Positions 17,357 to 26,533 of a DNA stretch of 64,000 nucleotides are shown here, in pieces; the stretch's first letter is position 1, and every line of letters begins with the position of its first letter. Source of the DNA: Pedobacter psychroterrae (GTDB lineage Bacteria > Bacteroidota > Bacteroidia > Sphingobacteriales > Sphingobacteriaceae); contig NZ_SJSL01000009.1 in the NCBI RefSeq assembly GCF_004331695.1, positions 62,001-126,000 on the forward strand. The letters run 5' to 3'. A model generated the notes under the pieces. The model worked only from the letters and a program-made list of their open reading frames with translations, did no database searches and was not told the origin of the DNA. Made by a program: the position numbers and the translations under genes.

Positions 17357-17662
17357 ATGAAAAGACTATTGATACTGATGACTGTAGTGTGCATATATTC
17401 GGGCTGCAAGACTACCATGCCTACCGGATCTAAAAACGTTGTTCAAATAAATGGAACCATAGAGAAGCTGGGTATGACTACTTTCCAGTATGGCACGCAC
17501 CTGATCAAATCAGGAAATGTTACCTATGCCCTGAAAAGCAACAAAGTAAATTTAAATTCTTTTTTGGCAGAAGAAGTCAGGCTTAAAGGAACCAGGGTAG
17601 AAGGCTATCCAATTGAAAACGGCCCCGAACTGATAGAAGTACTGGAAGTCGATTTTAAATAA
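17357..17662 (+). CDS. Small lipoprotein, possibly OB-fold
   Basis: 101 residues from the ATG at 17357; an in-frame TTG at 17333 is less likely. The leader MKRLLILMTVVCIYSGCKTT has a clear lipobox YSGC. The mature part (VVQINGTIEKLGMTTFQYGTH, VRLKGTRVEGYPIENGPELIEVLEV) has the strand order of a small OB-fold domain like those in secreted bacterial lipoproteins. Function unknown. Only 28 bp separate its stop from truC, so the two could be co-transcribed. Confidence 0.72.
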   Translation: MKRLLILMTVVCIYSGCKTTMPTGSKNVVQINGTIEKLGMTTFQYGTHLIKSGNVTYALKSNKVNLNSFLAEEVRLKGTRVEGYPIENGPELIEVLEVDFK

Positions 17663-17690
17663 AAGCTTATCTTCGCAGCAAAATTTAAAG

Positions 17691-18374
17691 ATGCTGGAGA
17701 TTGTATATCAGGATGATCATTTGATCGCTGTAAATAAACCTCATGGATTGCTGGTTCACCGCTCATCCATTGCTGGTGATGCCAAAGAATTTGCCTTGCA
17801 GATACTGAGGGACCAGATAGGAAGGCATGTAAGTCCGGTACACCGGCTGGATAGGAAAACAGGGGGACTGCTGCTCTTTGCCTTTGAAAAGGACATAGAG
17901 ATTGCTATGCACAAGCAATTTATGAATGGCGAGGTTCAGAAGAAATACCTGGCTGTTTTGCGTGGTTATGCTCCTGATAAGGAAGATATTGATTACCCCC
18001 TGGCTAGGGAAAACGGGACATTGCAGGAGGCATTTACCAGTTTTATCACCCTTGAAAGAGCAGAGTTGGAAATTGCTTTTGGCAAACACCCCACATCCAG
18101 GTATTCTTTGGTAGAGGCTACACCTACAACAGGCAGAATGCATCAACTTCGCAGGCATTTTGCACATATATTCTATCCGATCATTGGCGACCGCAAACAT
18201 GGTTGTAATAAGCAAAACAGATTTTTTAAAGAACAATGGGAAATGACCACAATGTTGCTCCATGCCTCGGAGCTTATGTTCAAGCATCCGGTCACACAAC
18301 AGGAAATTCATCTGAAAGCTCCCGTTCAGGAAGCGTTTAAAAAAGTAATGAAATTGATGGGCTGGGATAATTAA
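17691..18374 (+). CDS. truC: tRNA pseudouridine synthase, TruC type
   Basis: 227 residues of the RluA superfamily without an S4 domain. The catalytic motif VHRLDRKTGGLLLFA has the nucleophilic aspartate at residue 54. VNKPHGLLVHRSS, GEVQKKYLAVLRGY and GRMHQLRRHFAHIFYPIIGD are the other family motifs. The short length and VNKPHGLLVH start favour TruC, which modifies U65 of tRNA, over RluA or RluD. Sits 28 bp after a small lipoprotein gene. Confidence 0.88.
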   Translation: MLEIVYQDDHLIAVNKPHGLLVHRSSIAGDAKEFALQILRDQIGRHVSPVHRLDRKTGGLLLFAFEKDIEIAMHKQFMNGEVQKKYLAVLRGYAPDKEDIDYPLARENGTLQEAFTSFITLERAELEIAFGKHPTSRYSLVEATPTTGRMHQLRRHFAHIFYPIIGDRKHGCNKQNRFFKEQWEMTTMLLHASELMFKHPVTQQEIHLKAPVQEAFKKVMKLMGWDN

Positions 18375-18471
18375 TCCGCCATTTTTCATTTTCATGTCAT
18401 AACATTTGAAATCAGACTTATTTCTGACTTTATTACTCTAAAATTCAAAAGTTGAGTATTAGTTTTGTGGC

Positions 18472-21012
18472 ATGTATAAATTTATGTTGGGCTTTTTAGC
18501 CGTGGCAATGTTTAGTTTTTCCTCCTTTGCACAGCAAACGGTACTGAGCGGAACTGTTACTGATGCAAAGACCAAAGAAACACTTCCTTATGTATCTTTT
18601 TTAATTTCGGGAAGTACCAAAGGCGGCCGCACAGATCTGGACGGTAAGTATAAGATCGTTCTGGAAGGCAGTTCCGCAGAAATCAAATTTAGTTATATAG
18701 GGTATAAAACGCAGGCAAGAACGGTGAAAGCGGGAGGATCGCAGACCATTAACATTCAACTGGAGAGTGAATCTACCCAGATGGATGAGGTAGTGATCAG
18801 GGCTGGAAAAAAACCTAAGTATACAAATAAAGAGAATCCTGCCGTTGAACTGATCCGCAAGGTAATTGCCAATAAAGGCCGCAACAGGATGGAAAACTAT
18901 GATTATGTATCGTACAGCAAATACGAGCACATGCAGTTTTCTTTGAGTAACGTATCTGATAAATTTAAGAATAGAAAGGTCTTTAAAAACTATCAGTTCC
19001 TGTTTCAAAATCAAGATTCTGCCAAAATTGGTGGGAAGACCTTGTTGCCGGTATTTCAACAGGAGAAGTTGTCTGATAACTACTTCCGAAAGGATCCTGA
19101 AAAAATGAAAACCATAGTCAGGGCCGACAAACAGGTGAACTTTGACGAGCGGTTTATAGACAATAAAGGCCTGAGTACGTATTTTGAAAGGATGTACCAG
19201 GACATGGATATTTATGACAACAATATCTCTGTGGTAAGCAACCAGTTGCTGAGCCCGATAGCTGATGGGGCTCCTGCTTTTTACAAGTTTTTTATTACCG
19301 ATACGCTGGTAAATAAACAGCTGATAGAGCTTTCTTTTACTCCAAGGGCTAAAACTGACTTATTGTTTGAGGGAAAGATCTACATCACAATGGATGGAAA
19401 TTATGCTGTGCAGAATGCATTTCTTACCGTAAATAAAGACATCAACCTGAATTTTGTAAGGGCGCTGGAGGCGAAATTAGAATTTGCCCAGAATCCTGAC
19501 AAGCGTTATCACCTCAGTAAAAGTAATCTGATAGTGGACTTTGGGATCAGCAAAAATGGTGGGACCGGATTTACGGGCGAGCGCACAGTAACATTTAATG
19601 ATTACCTGGTAAATCAGCCATCGCCGGATACTGTTTTTAATGGTGCTTCTCAGTTGATAGTAGCAGCAGATGCAGATCAGAAGTCTGATCTCTATTGGGC
19701 TAACAACAGGCCTGAAGCACTCAGTGCTGCAGATACAAAGATCTATGGCAATCTGGATACACTACAGAGCATCCCTTCTTTTAGAAGGACAATGGATGTG
19801 GTGACACTCTTTTTTGCAGGATATAAGGATTTTGGACCATTTGAAATGGGTCCTGTAAATACGTTTTACAGTTTTAATGAGGTGGAAGGATTCAGGCTTA
19901 GGCTGGGGGGGAGGACCACACCTGCGCTAAGTAAGCGCTACTATTTTGAAACGTATGGTGCTTATGGATTTACTGATCAGAAATGGAAGTATTTTCTGAG
20001 CGGTACTTATTCTTTAAATAACAAATCGATCTATGCATTTCCTCAAAATTACCTGAGGGCCAGTGTTCAGCGCGACACCAAGATACCGGGGCAGGAACTG
20101 CAATTTGTGCAGGAAGACAATTTTCTCCTTTCTTTTAAAAGGGGGGAGAACAACATGAGGCTGTATAATGATTTTTATCGGTTGGATTATGTACACGAGT
20201 TTGAAAATCATTTCTCCTACAGCCTTGGTCTCCGTAAATGGAAGCAATCACCTGCCGGATCTTTGTATTTCAGCGATGCTGAGCATGCTAAGTTTGGAGG
20301 GCTCAATCAAATCAATACCTCAGAGGTTACGCTGCAGCTTAGATACGCACCACATGAGAAGTTTTACCAGGGAAAAGTATACCGTACTCCTATAGTGGAT
20401 AAGTACCCGGTATTTAACCTGCGTTATACTGCTGGGATTAAAGGACTGGCTGGCGGAGAATATTCGTACCACAATTTTATGGGAAGCATAGATAAGCGTC
20501 TCTACCTATCACAGCTTGGCTATACGGATATGACCCTGGAAGGTGCATATATAGTGGGGCAGGTGCCATTCCCATTGTTGTCTATACACCGTGCTAACCA
20601 GACCTACGCCTATCAGTTAAATACTTATAACCTGATGAATTTTCTGGAATTTGTGAGTGACCATTATGCCAGCATCAATCTAGATCACAATTTTAACGGC
20701 TTCTTCTTCAACAAGGTTCCATTGCTGAACAAATTGAAATTAAGAGAAGTGATGTCGTTCAAAGCACTGTACGGTGGATTGAGGAATGAAAATAATCCGG
20801 CAAAAAACGATGCTGCTATGCAATTTGTGCGTAATCCGGATGGGCTTCAGATTACCAACTCATTAAATAATGAACCATATATGGAAGGCAGCGTAGGAGT
20901 AGGGAATATCTTTAAAATCCTTAGAGTGGATATGGTTAAGCGGTTTACTTACCTGGATAATCCGATGGTTTCTGAATGGGGAATACGTGCAAGGGTGAAA
21001 TTTGACTTTTAA
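18472..21012 (+). CDS. DUF5686 outer membrane protein with carboxypeptidase-regulatory-like domain
   Basis: 846 residues. Signal peptide MYKFMLGFLAVAMFSFSSFAQ, then a CarboxypepD_reg-like beta sandwich (VLSGTVTDAKTKETLPYVSFLISG) to about residue 95, MDEVVIRAGKKPKYTNKENPA at the junction, and a long DUF5686 region with barrel-type strands ending GIRARVKFDF. The N-terminal part resembles that of TonB-dependent receptors, but no plug domain is visible. The family is widespread in Bacteroidetes and its function is not known. A -7-like element TAGTTTTG lies at 18460-18467, only 5 bp before the start. Confidence 0.85.
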   Translation: MYKFMLGFLAVAMFSFSSFAQQTVLSGTVTDAKTKETLPYVSFLISGSTKGGRTDLDGKYKIVLEGSSAEIKFSYIGYKTQARTVKAGGSQTINIQLESESTQMDEVVIRAGKKPKYTNKENPAVELIRKVIANKGRNRMENYDYVSYSKYEHMQFSLSNVSDKFKNRKVFKNYQFLFQNQDSAKIGGKTLLPVFQQEKLSDNYFRKDPEKMKTIVRADKQVNFDERFIDNKGLSTYFERMYQDMDIYDNNISVVSNQLLSPIADGAPAFYKFFITDTLVNKQLIELSFTPRAKTDLLFEGKIYITMDGNYAVQNAFLTVNKDINLNFVRALEAKLEFAQNPDKRYHLSKSNLIVDFGISKNGGTGFTGERTVTFNDYLVNQPSPDTVFNGASQLIVAADADQKSDLYWANNRPEALSAADTKIYGNLDTLQSIPSFRRTMDVVTLFFAGYKDFGPFEMGPVNTFYSFNEVEGFRLRLGGRTTPALSKRYYFETYGAYGFTDQKWKYFLSGTYSLNNKSIYAFPQNYLRASVQRDTKIPGQELQFVQEDNFLLSFKRGENNMRLYNDFYRLDYVHEFENHFSYSLGLRKWKQSPAGSLYFSDAEHAKFGGLNQINTSEVTLQLRYAPHEKFYQGKVYRTPIVDKYPVFNLRYTAGIKGLAGGEYSYHNFMGSIDKRLYLSQLGYTDMTLEGAYIVGQVPFPLLSIHRANQTYAYQLNTYNLMNFLEFVSDHYASINLDHNFNGFFFNKVPLLNKLKLREVMSFKALYGGLRNENNPAKNDAAMQFVRNPDGLQITNSLNNEPYMEGSVGVGNIFKILRVDMVKRFTYLDNPMVSEWGIRARVKFDF

Positions 21013-21055
21013 TGGCCTGTTTAAAACAATTACCCGATAATGCGGTTATCCAGAT

Positions 21056-21340
21056 ATGGAACCGTTTAACATTAAAATTGGTTATGGCGAGAAGGAAGTA
21101 ACGCTAACCATCTTACCGATAGAAACAGGATATTATAAAGTGATATACTTTGGTGGTATACTTGGTGCGGTGTGTTATGACGAGCCGAGTGATTGCTGGC
21201 AGGCTGTTCCTGCAGATGAGATAGAAGCAGGTGATCTTCCGTTTTATAAACATGACCTTAATGCAGACCGACTGGAGATTGTTCTGAATGATGGTTGTAT
21301 TCAGGAAATAGGTACTGAAATAGAAAACAGGATTGCGTAG
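21056..21340 (+). CDS. Small protein of unknown function
   Basis: 94 residues, acidic, beta-rich (IKIGYGEKEVTLTILPIETGYYKVIYFGGILGAV) with no signal peptide. The gap to the DUF5686 stop is 43 bp, so it may be co-transcribed, and its stop is 12 bp from the convergent ABC gene. No family recognised. Confidence 0.6.
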   Translation: MEPFNIKIGYGEKEVTLTILPIETGYYKVIYFGGILGAVCYDEPSDCWQAVPADEIEAGDLPFYKHDLNADRLEIVLNDGCIQEIGTEIENRIA

Positions 21341-21351
21341 ATAGGCCTGGA

Positions 21352-22002
21352 TTATACGTATCCGAGGAATTTAAGGTCTTCAACACATTTGGTTAAATGT
21401 GTCTTTCCGTTTGCTAATAGGTAAAGGTGGTCACTGATCTCGATAATTGTCTGGTACATGTGATCGGTTACCAAAATCCCTTTGTTGTTTTTAGCTTGGT
21501 TGATCAGTTCAGTTATCTTTTCAATCACGAGCGGGCTCTGATGGGAGAACGGTTCATCCAGCATAGCAAATTTAGAATTTGACATGAGTACCATGTAGAT
21601 TTCTATTATCCTTCTTTGCCCCCCGGAAAGCGTTTTAAGCGTGGTGGTGTATTTGGAATTAAATTCTGGAAAGAATTTTTCAAACACCTGGAAGTCGAGG
21701 CTGAAATCAGAAAATATTCTTTTTAGGCTCAATCCTGCCGGGATGAAGTTGAATTGTGGCAGGTAGAGCAATAGATCAGGTCTTTTATACAGTTCAGCTA
21801 CATGTGATTCATCAAATCTGATGGACTTACTATTGGGCTGGAGCTGACCGTAGATTATTTTCATCAGGCATGTTTTGCCATTGCCGTTTTTACCCAGTAA
21901 GCCGGTAACCTTTCCGGTTTCAAATTTCATGTATACGTCTGACAGGACTCTTCTTGGACCAAAATCAAGCACTACACTGTCTACTTCTAACTTGTGGATC
22001 AT
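21352..22002 (-). CDS. ABC transporter ATP-binding protein
   Basis: 216 residues. Walker A LGKNGNGKT, signature LSGGQRRIIEIYMV, Walker B KFAMLDEP, and H-loop VTDHM are all present, so the ATPase looks active. It overlaps the upstream small membrane-protein gene by 4 bp, a strong sign of a complex. The TMD partner is only 102 residues, so an oligomeric exporter or regulator is possible. The substrate is unknown. The order of genes (AraC, secreted proteins, AI-2E permease, then this pair) is a minus-strand run, but operon membership beyond the pair is not certain. Confidence 0.88.
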   Translation of the reverse strand: MIHKLEVDSVVLDFGPRRVLSDVYMKFETGKVTGLLGKNGNGKTCLMKIIYGQLQPNSKSIRFDESHVAELYKRPDLLLYLPQFNFIPAGLSLKRIFSDFSLDFQVFEKFFPEFNSKYTTTLKTLSGGQRRIIEIYMVLMSNSKFAMLDEPFSHQSPLVIEKITELINQAKNNKGILVTDHMYQTIIEISDHLYLLANGKTHLTKCVEDLKFLGYV

Positions 22003-22307
22003 ACCTGTTTAAAAGCTATAACAATGGCAAGGACATACATTAGAAAGTCTAGCGTCATAGTAGTGCCCCAAAGTTGTTTTTTGGATAAGCCAAGACTTTG
22101 GTAGTAATAAAATTCCTTGTTCTTATAGTTGTTGATGTAATAAATAATGATGCCTGAAGTAAAGATTTTGAACCAGGTGATCAGCGTTAATGCTCCCGGC
22201 CCTAATTCTGTAAACATGTAAACACAAATTGCACTGAGCACCACCGTACTCACGATAAAACTGTTGTAAAATGTCCAGAGGATGCGCAGGGTTCTTATTC
22301 TAATCAT
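21999..22307 (-). CDS. Small integral membrane partner of the ABC ATPase
   Basis: 102 residues with three to four membrane segments (FIVSTVVLSAICVYMF, LITWFKIFTSGIIIYYI, LDFLMYVLAIVIAF). The cytoplasmic loop FYYYQSLGLSKKQLWG resembles the coupling-helix motif (LGxSkkql) of FtsX/MacB-type permeases that contacts the ATPase. The 4-bp overlap with the ATPase gene supports a two-component complex. At this length it would have to assemble as an oligomer to form a translocation path. Confidence 0.65.
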   Translation of the reverse strand: MIRIRTLRILWTFYNSFIVSTVVLSAICVYMFTELGPGALTLITWFKIFTSGIIIYYINNYKNKEFYYYQSLGLSKKQLWGTTMTLDFLMYVLAIVIAFKQV

Positions 22308-22324
22308 TAATAAAAGCTAAAGTC

Positions 22325-23407
22325 TTAAAGATAACTCTTTATTTTATCTATGATGCCAGTTTTATTTCGTTTTTCTTTTTCCGTACCTATTAAAAATCCA
22401 TACGGCTGAAGTTCCGGGACATTGTCGCAGATAATCTTTACAATGCCTAGTAAAGGGATTGCCAGGATCATTCCGGGGATGCCCCAGATTAGTTCGCCGA
22501 ATACAATTGCCATGATGGTGAACAAAGGATTGATATTTACCTGCTCGCCGACTATCAATGGTTCGAGGATATACGTTTGTATGAACTGGACTACAAAATA
22601 AATGCCTATCACGGAAAGGATCATTTTCGTGTTTCCACCTTGTGCCATTACGGCTAAAATGGTAATGGAGGTGCCTGTAAGGTTTCCTACGAAGGGAATG
22701 ATCTCCAGTAATCCGCAGAGGACGGCAAAAAATATGGCGCTTTCTACCCCAACAAGACTAAAACCAATTCCATACATGACCCAAAGGATGGCTATCATGG
22801 CCCCAAGTCCACTTAAGTATTGTTGAGCTACTTTACCAGACTTATGCACCACTTCATCGGCTTCTGATTTCTCAGTTTTAGGTACAAGTTTGAGGATAAA
22901 CTTTTTGATATGTGTACGATAGAATAGAAAAAGGTACATGTATACCAGAACTAATACCGTGTTAATCAGGATGTCCAGTACTGTGCTGGCAAATCCAGCA
23001 GCCATACCACCCCCTGCCGTGCCTCCGCCTTCAGCCTGTTGTTCTATTATATTTTCCTGAGTCTTCTTTGATACTCCGATGGAATCATCCACCCAGCCTT
23101 TCATTTCTTCTATGATGGTAGTTACACGGTGTTTCATTGCGTCCATGTTTTCCAACAAACTACTCAATTGCCAGGAAAGCAGAAACAGGATCAGCGCTAT
23201 TGAGGATGCAAAGATCATAATGCAGAACAGTGACGCCAGACCCCTGGAGATATGCCTGGATTCAAACCAGTTGCACAACCTGATAAAGAGCATTGACAAA
23301 ATCGCGGCAAGGGCTACCGGAATTAGAAATTCGCGACCGATGTATAGCCCCGCAAAGGCCAATATGAAAAATAAGAGAATATATACGCTGCGTTGAAGTT
23401 TATCCAT
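22325..23407 (-). CDS. AI-2E family transporter (PerM-like)
   Basis: 360 residues from the ATG at 23407; an in-frame TTG at 23449 is less likely. The topology shows a cluster of N-terminal segments (SVYILLFFILAFAGLYIG, ALAAILSMLFIRL, ALILFLLSWQLSSLL), a soluble loop with GGGTAGGGMA, and a C-terminal group containing CGLLEIIPFVGN and EPLIVGEQVNINPLFTI, the diagnostic motifs of the AI-2E/PerM family. Family members have been proposed to export AI-2 or move sodium or protons. The role here is unknown. It precedes the ABC pair by 18 bp. Confidence 0.85.
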   Translation of the reverse strand: MDKLQRSVYILLFFILAFAGLYIGREFLIPVALAAILSMLFIRLCNWFESRHISRGLASLFCIMIFASSIALILFLLSWQLSSLLENMDAMKHRVTTIIEEMKGWVDDSIGVSKKTQENIIEQQAEGGGTAGGGMAAGFASTVLDILINTVLVLVYMYLFLFYRTHIKKFILKLVPKTEKSEADEVVHKSGKVAQQYLSGLGAMIAILWVMYGIGFSLVGVESAIFFAVLCGLLEIIPFVGNLTGTSITILAVMAQGGNTKMILSVIGIYFVVQFIQTYILEPLIVGEQVNINPLFTIMAIVFGELIWGIPGMILAIPLLGIVKIICDNVPELQPYGFLIGTEKEKRNKTGIIDKIKSYL

Positions 23408-23496
23408 GCCTGTAACAACAAATACTATTGATATAAGTTTAATTATCAAATACCGTTTATGAAAGTCGACTTAGATTGGCTTGGTGGGCAACTAAT

Positions 23497-24603
23497 TTAC
23501 TTCTTTAAATAAATCTTTTTGCCTTCTTTAGCCGATTGCTTAGCAGCTTCCAGTATCCTGACAACCATAAGGTTATTCTCCAATGAAGAAAGGTCATTTT
23601 GCGGATTAATTTGGTTTTTCAACACTCGGGAAAGGTAATTGAGGTGATCGCGGTAGGCAACCTCCAGCGGTTTGGCTGATAAGGTCTGGTAATCTTTACC
23701 CCGGTTTTTTATACGCAGGGTATTTGGGTTGACTGCCTGTACGTACCCTGTCTCACCAAAGACTTCAAGGTCTTTGATGCTAAACGGCCAGTTCCATGAC
23801 CCTTGGATTATGCCGGTGGCTTCTGGATATTCCAGCACAATAGTAGCATCATCGTCTACCTTCGGGTATACTTCTTTTTTAATTTGTTTGGTAACGGCCG
23901 ATACGGAAATAGGCGCCTGCCCATCCATTAGCCAGGTCATCAGATTCGCACCATAACAGCCAAAATCAATGATCGCACCTCCACCATTCATAACCGGATC
24001 TGTAAGCCAGCCTAGAAATTCCTTGCTTACTCCAATCTCCTTTGGCCCCTCATGGCCATCATGCGCCACGATCTTTCTGATCTCACCAATTGATTTATCT
24101 TTCTTTATTCTGGTATAAGCTTCCTGATTGCTTGAATACCATGTGGTCTCGTAATTGGTCAGTAAATGGATTTTATGTTGCCGGGCCAGCTGGGCCATGC
24201 GTTCGGCATGTTTTACAGATACAGCAAGGGGCTTTTCTACCATTACGGAAATACCGAGCGGTGCGGCTGCTTCTACTACCGATAAATGATCAAAAATGGC
24301 ATTATAAGCCAATACTATATCTGGTTTCTTAACTTTAAGCAGAGCCTTTATGTCTGTATAAAAGATATTATCAGCTAGCTTATACCTTTTTTTAAATCTT
24401 TCTACCAACTCTGGGTTAGCTTCTGCGATTCCAATAATATTTACTTCGCTTTTCTCAAACGCGTTCATAATCAGGTAGACATGATCGTGGTTTAGACCGG
24501 CAACAGCTACGTTGAGCTTCTCCTGGGCAATGCTGTTAAATGTGATTACCGTAAAGCCTAGCAGGCATAGTATATAGCTCCTTATTTTCAAATGATGCTT
24601 CAT
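23497..24603 (-). CDS. Secreted Gfo/Idh/MocA family oxidoreductase
   Basis: 368 residues with an N-terminal signal (MKHHLKIRSYILCLLGFTVI) of Sec type, without a twin-arginine motif. The NAD-binding segment is LNVAVAGLNHDHVYLIM, where the usual GxGxxG is replaced by GLNHDH. EKPLAVSVKHAERMA is the conserved EKP motif and NGGGAIIDFGCYGANLMTW the substrate-domain motif. Members act on sugars using bound nucleotide. With an atypical nucleotide motif and a periplasmic location, activity is uncertain. The gene lies 14 bp after a secreted protein gene on the same strand. Confidence 0.85.
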   Translation of the reverse strand: MKHHLKIRSYILCLLGFTVITFNSIAQEKLNVAVAGLNHDHVYLIMNAFEKSEVNIIGIAEANPELVERFKKRYKLADNIFYTDIKALLKVKKPDIVLAYNAIFDHLSVVEAAAPLGISVMVEKPLAVSVKHAERMAQLARQHKIHLLTNYETTWYSSNQEAYTRIKKDKSIGEIRKIVAHDGHEGPKEIGVSKEFLGWLTDPVMNGGGAIIDFGCYGANLMTWLMDGQAPISVSAVTKQIKKEVYPKVDDDATIVLEYPEATGIIQGSWNWPFSIKDLEVFGETGYVQAVNPNTLRIKNRGKDYQTLSAKPLEVAYRDHLNYLSRVLKNQINPQNDLSSLENNLMVVRILEAAKQSAKEGKKIYLKK

Positions 24604-24617
24604 TAACCCAGGTTTTG

Positions 24618-25319
24618 CTATTTTACTTTACTCCAAACCTCATAAATCTTAGCCCCTTTGCTGCTCAGTCCACTATGGTGCCATTTGCCCGCTTCAAGTT
24701 TACCGTCAAATGCAAGTGAAGCTCCTACACGGGTATTATCGCGACTAAAAAACTCGATATTTTCTGTATACTTTCCGTCTTTAAAAGTATACGACCCTCC
24801 TCCGGTACCAGAAAATTGCTTTTTCTCCGGATCAATTGCTACCCATTGGAATTTGGTGCCGGTCAGCATTTTATAGGTTTGTCTTGAACCGGTCTGGTGA
24901 ATATCCGCTACTTTTCCGTCCTCGCCCATACGTCCGGTGATGCGCCATACACCTGCCAGTGGAGCATTTCCGTTGTCAACTCTTACAAAACTGGCATTTC
25001 CGTCGGATACAGTAACCGTTAATGATTGGTCATCTAAAGAAAATGGTATATTCATTACCTGGCCTACATCGTTTGAATCTGCACTATTGTACATTATTTT
25101 AGCACTGATGCTTTCTGCCTTAATTTCATATGAACCACCACGACTCATCCCAAACTGCTTTCCCTGCTGCGCAGTGTGAAAAAAGAATCCGTCCTGGAAA
25201 AATAGATGATGGCGGTTTTCACCATCCTCAAGTATCCATGCGCCTGTTACTGACTTGTTTTGAGCCTTCACTGCAAATGCCGAAAAGGTAATTAATAAGA
25301 ATGCTATAAAAGTTTTCAT
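24618..25319 (-). CDS. Secreted protein with two similar beta domains
   Basis: 233 residues with signal peptide MKTFIAFLLITFSAFAVKAQ. Two halves share the same order: GAWILEDGENRHHLFFQDG then GGSYEIKAESISAKI, and GVWRITGRMGEDGKVADIH then GGSYTFKDGKYTENI, which suggests an internal duplication of a lipocalin-like beta domain as in DUF4488-type proteins. Function unknown. It lies directly upstream of the secreted Gfo/Idh gene on the same strand, so they are probably co-transcribed. Confidence 0.7.
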   Translation of the reverse strand: MKTFIAFLLITFSAFAVKAQNKSVTGAWILEDGENRHHLFFQDGFFFHTAQQGKQFGMSRGGSYEIKAESISAKIMYNSADSNDVGQVMNIPFSLDDQSLTVTVSDGNASFVRVDNGNAPLAGVWRITGRMGEDGKVADIHQTGSRQTYKMLTGTKFQWVAIDPEKKQFSGTGGGSYTFKDGKYTENIEFFSRDNTRVGASLAFDGKLEAGKWHHSGLSSKGAKIYEVWSKVK

Positions 25320-25366
25320 AATGGTAGTTTTTGATAAACAGCTTATTTAAAGGTAGGTAAAATTTA

Positions 25367-26269
25367 TCAATCTTCCTTTTTTCTTCTTTGGGTTCGGTAC
25401 TGGTTGGGTGACGTCCGCATGTTCTTTTTAAAAAGCCTTGAAAAGTGAAACGGATCATCATAGCCCAGTTCAAGCGCAATATCTTTCACTTTAATTTCAG
25501 AGGTATACAACAATACACAAGCTTTTTGAAGCTTAAGGTGGATAAAATAATCAAGAGGGGACATGCCGGTAGCTTTTTTAAACAGGTTGGAAAAATGAGA
25601 GGTAGACAGGTCGTTTTTCATCGCGATATGCTCTACGGTCAGTTTTTCAGAAAGGTTATTTTGCAGGTATTGAATGGTATCCTTTATCATGGTTTTTTCA
25701 TCCTCCACTTTCACATTGGTATGTTTGTCAGGAAAAAAGAAGGTGGCCAGAAAGTGGTAGAGGCATAAGTTTGTATTGATGAGGTTTTCTTTACTGTAGC
25801 CCATTTCGAGGTTCTTGTACATGGCTTCCCAAAGCTGTATGCCTTTTTCGTTAAATACGATCTGCCTCGCACCGTCAAATAGCTTGATGTTGAAGCCCTT
25901 ATTAAAGGTGTCCATATCTTTTCCACTGAAGTGGACCCAATAAATAGTCCATGGATCATTCTCATCTGCACCATAGCTCATGGCTGCCTTAGTACTTGGC
26001 ACGACGATGAATTCATTGGGGCCCACCTCAAACTCTTTACCGTCCAGCATAAACCAGCCCCTTCCTCTCACACAATAAATCAGGATATTGTCTGTACATC
26101 CGTTAAATCTTTCCCTGTAATGATACGCGGCTTTTGGAAAATATCCGATATAGGTGATATACAGCTGACTCATCAACTGATTGTCTTTAATAGCGCTTCT
26201 CCAGGCGGGTTCAGGTATACAAATATACTTCTCACCCTCAAACCCAAGGTTTCGTTTTATATCGCTCAT
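25367..26269 (-). CDS. AraC-family transcriptional regulator
   Basis: 300 residues from the ATG at 26269. An N-terminal cupin-like sensor domain (IYCVRGRGWFMLDGKEFEVGPNEFIVVPS) precedes the double HTH: LTVEHIAMKNDLSTSHFSNLFKK and IKVKDIALELGYDDPFHFSRLFKK. Regulators of this type bind sugar or sugar derivatives. The gene is divergent from the SusC/SusD locus across 264 bp, the usual position of its regulator, and is followed by two genes for secreted proteins that could be in its operon. The inducer is not identified. Confidence 0.9.
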   Translation of the reverse strand: MSDIKRNLGFEGEKYICIPEPAWRSAIKDNQLMSQLYITYIGYFPKAAYHYRERFNGCTDNILIYCVRGRGWFMLDGKEFEVGPNEFIVVPSTKAAMSYGADENDPWTIYWVHFSGKDMDTFNKGFNIKLFDGARQIVFNEKGIQLWEAMYKNLEMGYSKENLINTNLCLYHFLATFFFPDKHTNVKVEDEKTMIKDTIQYLQNNLSEKLTVEHIAMKNDLSTSHFSNLFKKATGMSPLDYFIHLKLQKACVLLYTSEIKVKDIALELGYDDPFHFSRLFKKNMRTSPNQYRTQRRKKED

Positions 26270-26453
26270 AAATTTCAAATACTACTTATAAACCATGCAA
26301 AATTAACCCGCCAGTCGAATTAGATGAAAATACTATAACGATTTAGTTAAACAGTTAGGAACTGTGTTCTAATACGCTATTTCTAGTTCAATAATCAGCG
26401 GATAATTCATGATAATAAACGAATGTACTATTTTTCTCCGGCTGTTGAACCTA

Positions 26454-26461
26454 TAGATTTG
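26454..26461 (+). promoter_or_regulatory. Candidate -7 element of the SusC promoter
   Basis: TAGATTTG fits TAnnTTTG exactly and lies 72 bp before the susC-like start. No clear -33 match. The 264-bp region (26270-26533) should contain the AraC binding sites, but no repeated half-sites are evident. Confidence 0.4.
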
Positions 26462-26533
26462 AGTTGTCAGTAAAATTTCGGCTCAATGGTCAAATGTGGC
26501 TGATAAAATAATAACCTAAATAACCAAATAAGT

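Noticed and set aside
17763..18395. 210-codon minus-strand frame opposite truC
   Set aside because: Fully antisense to a gene with clear TruC motifs; the translation has no domain.
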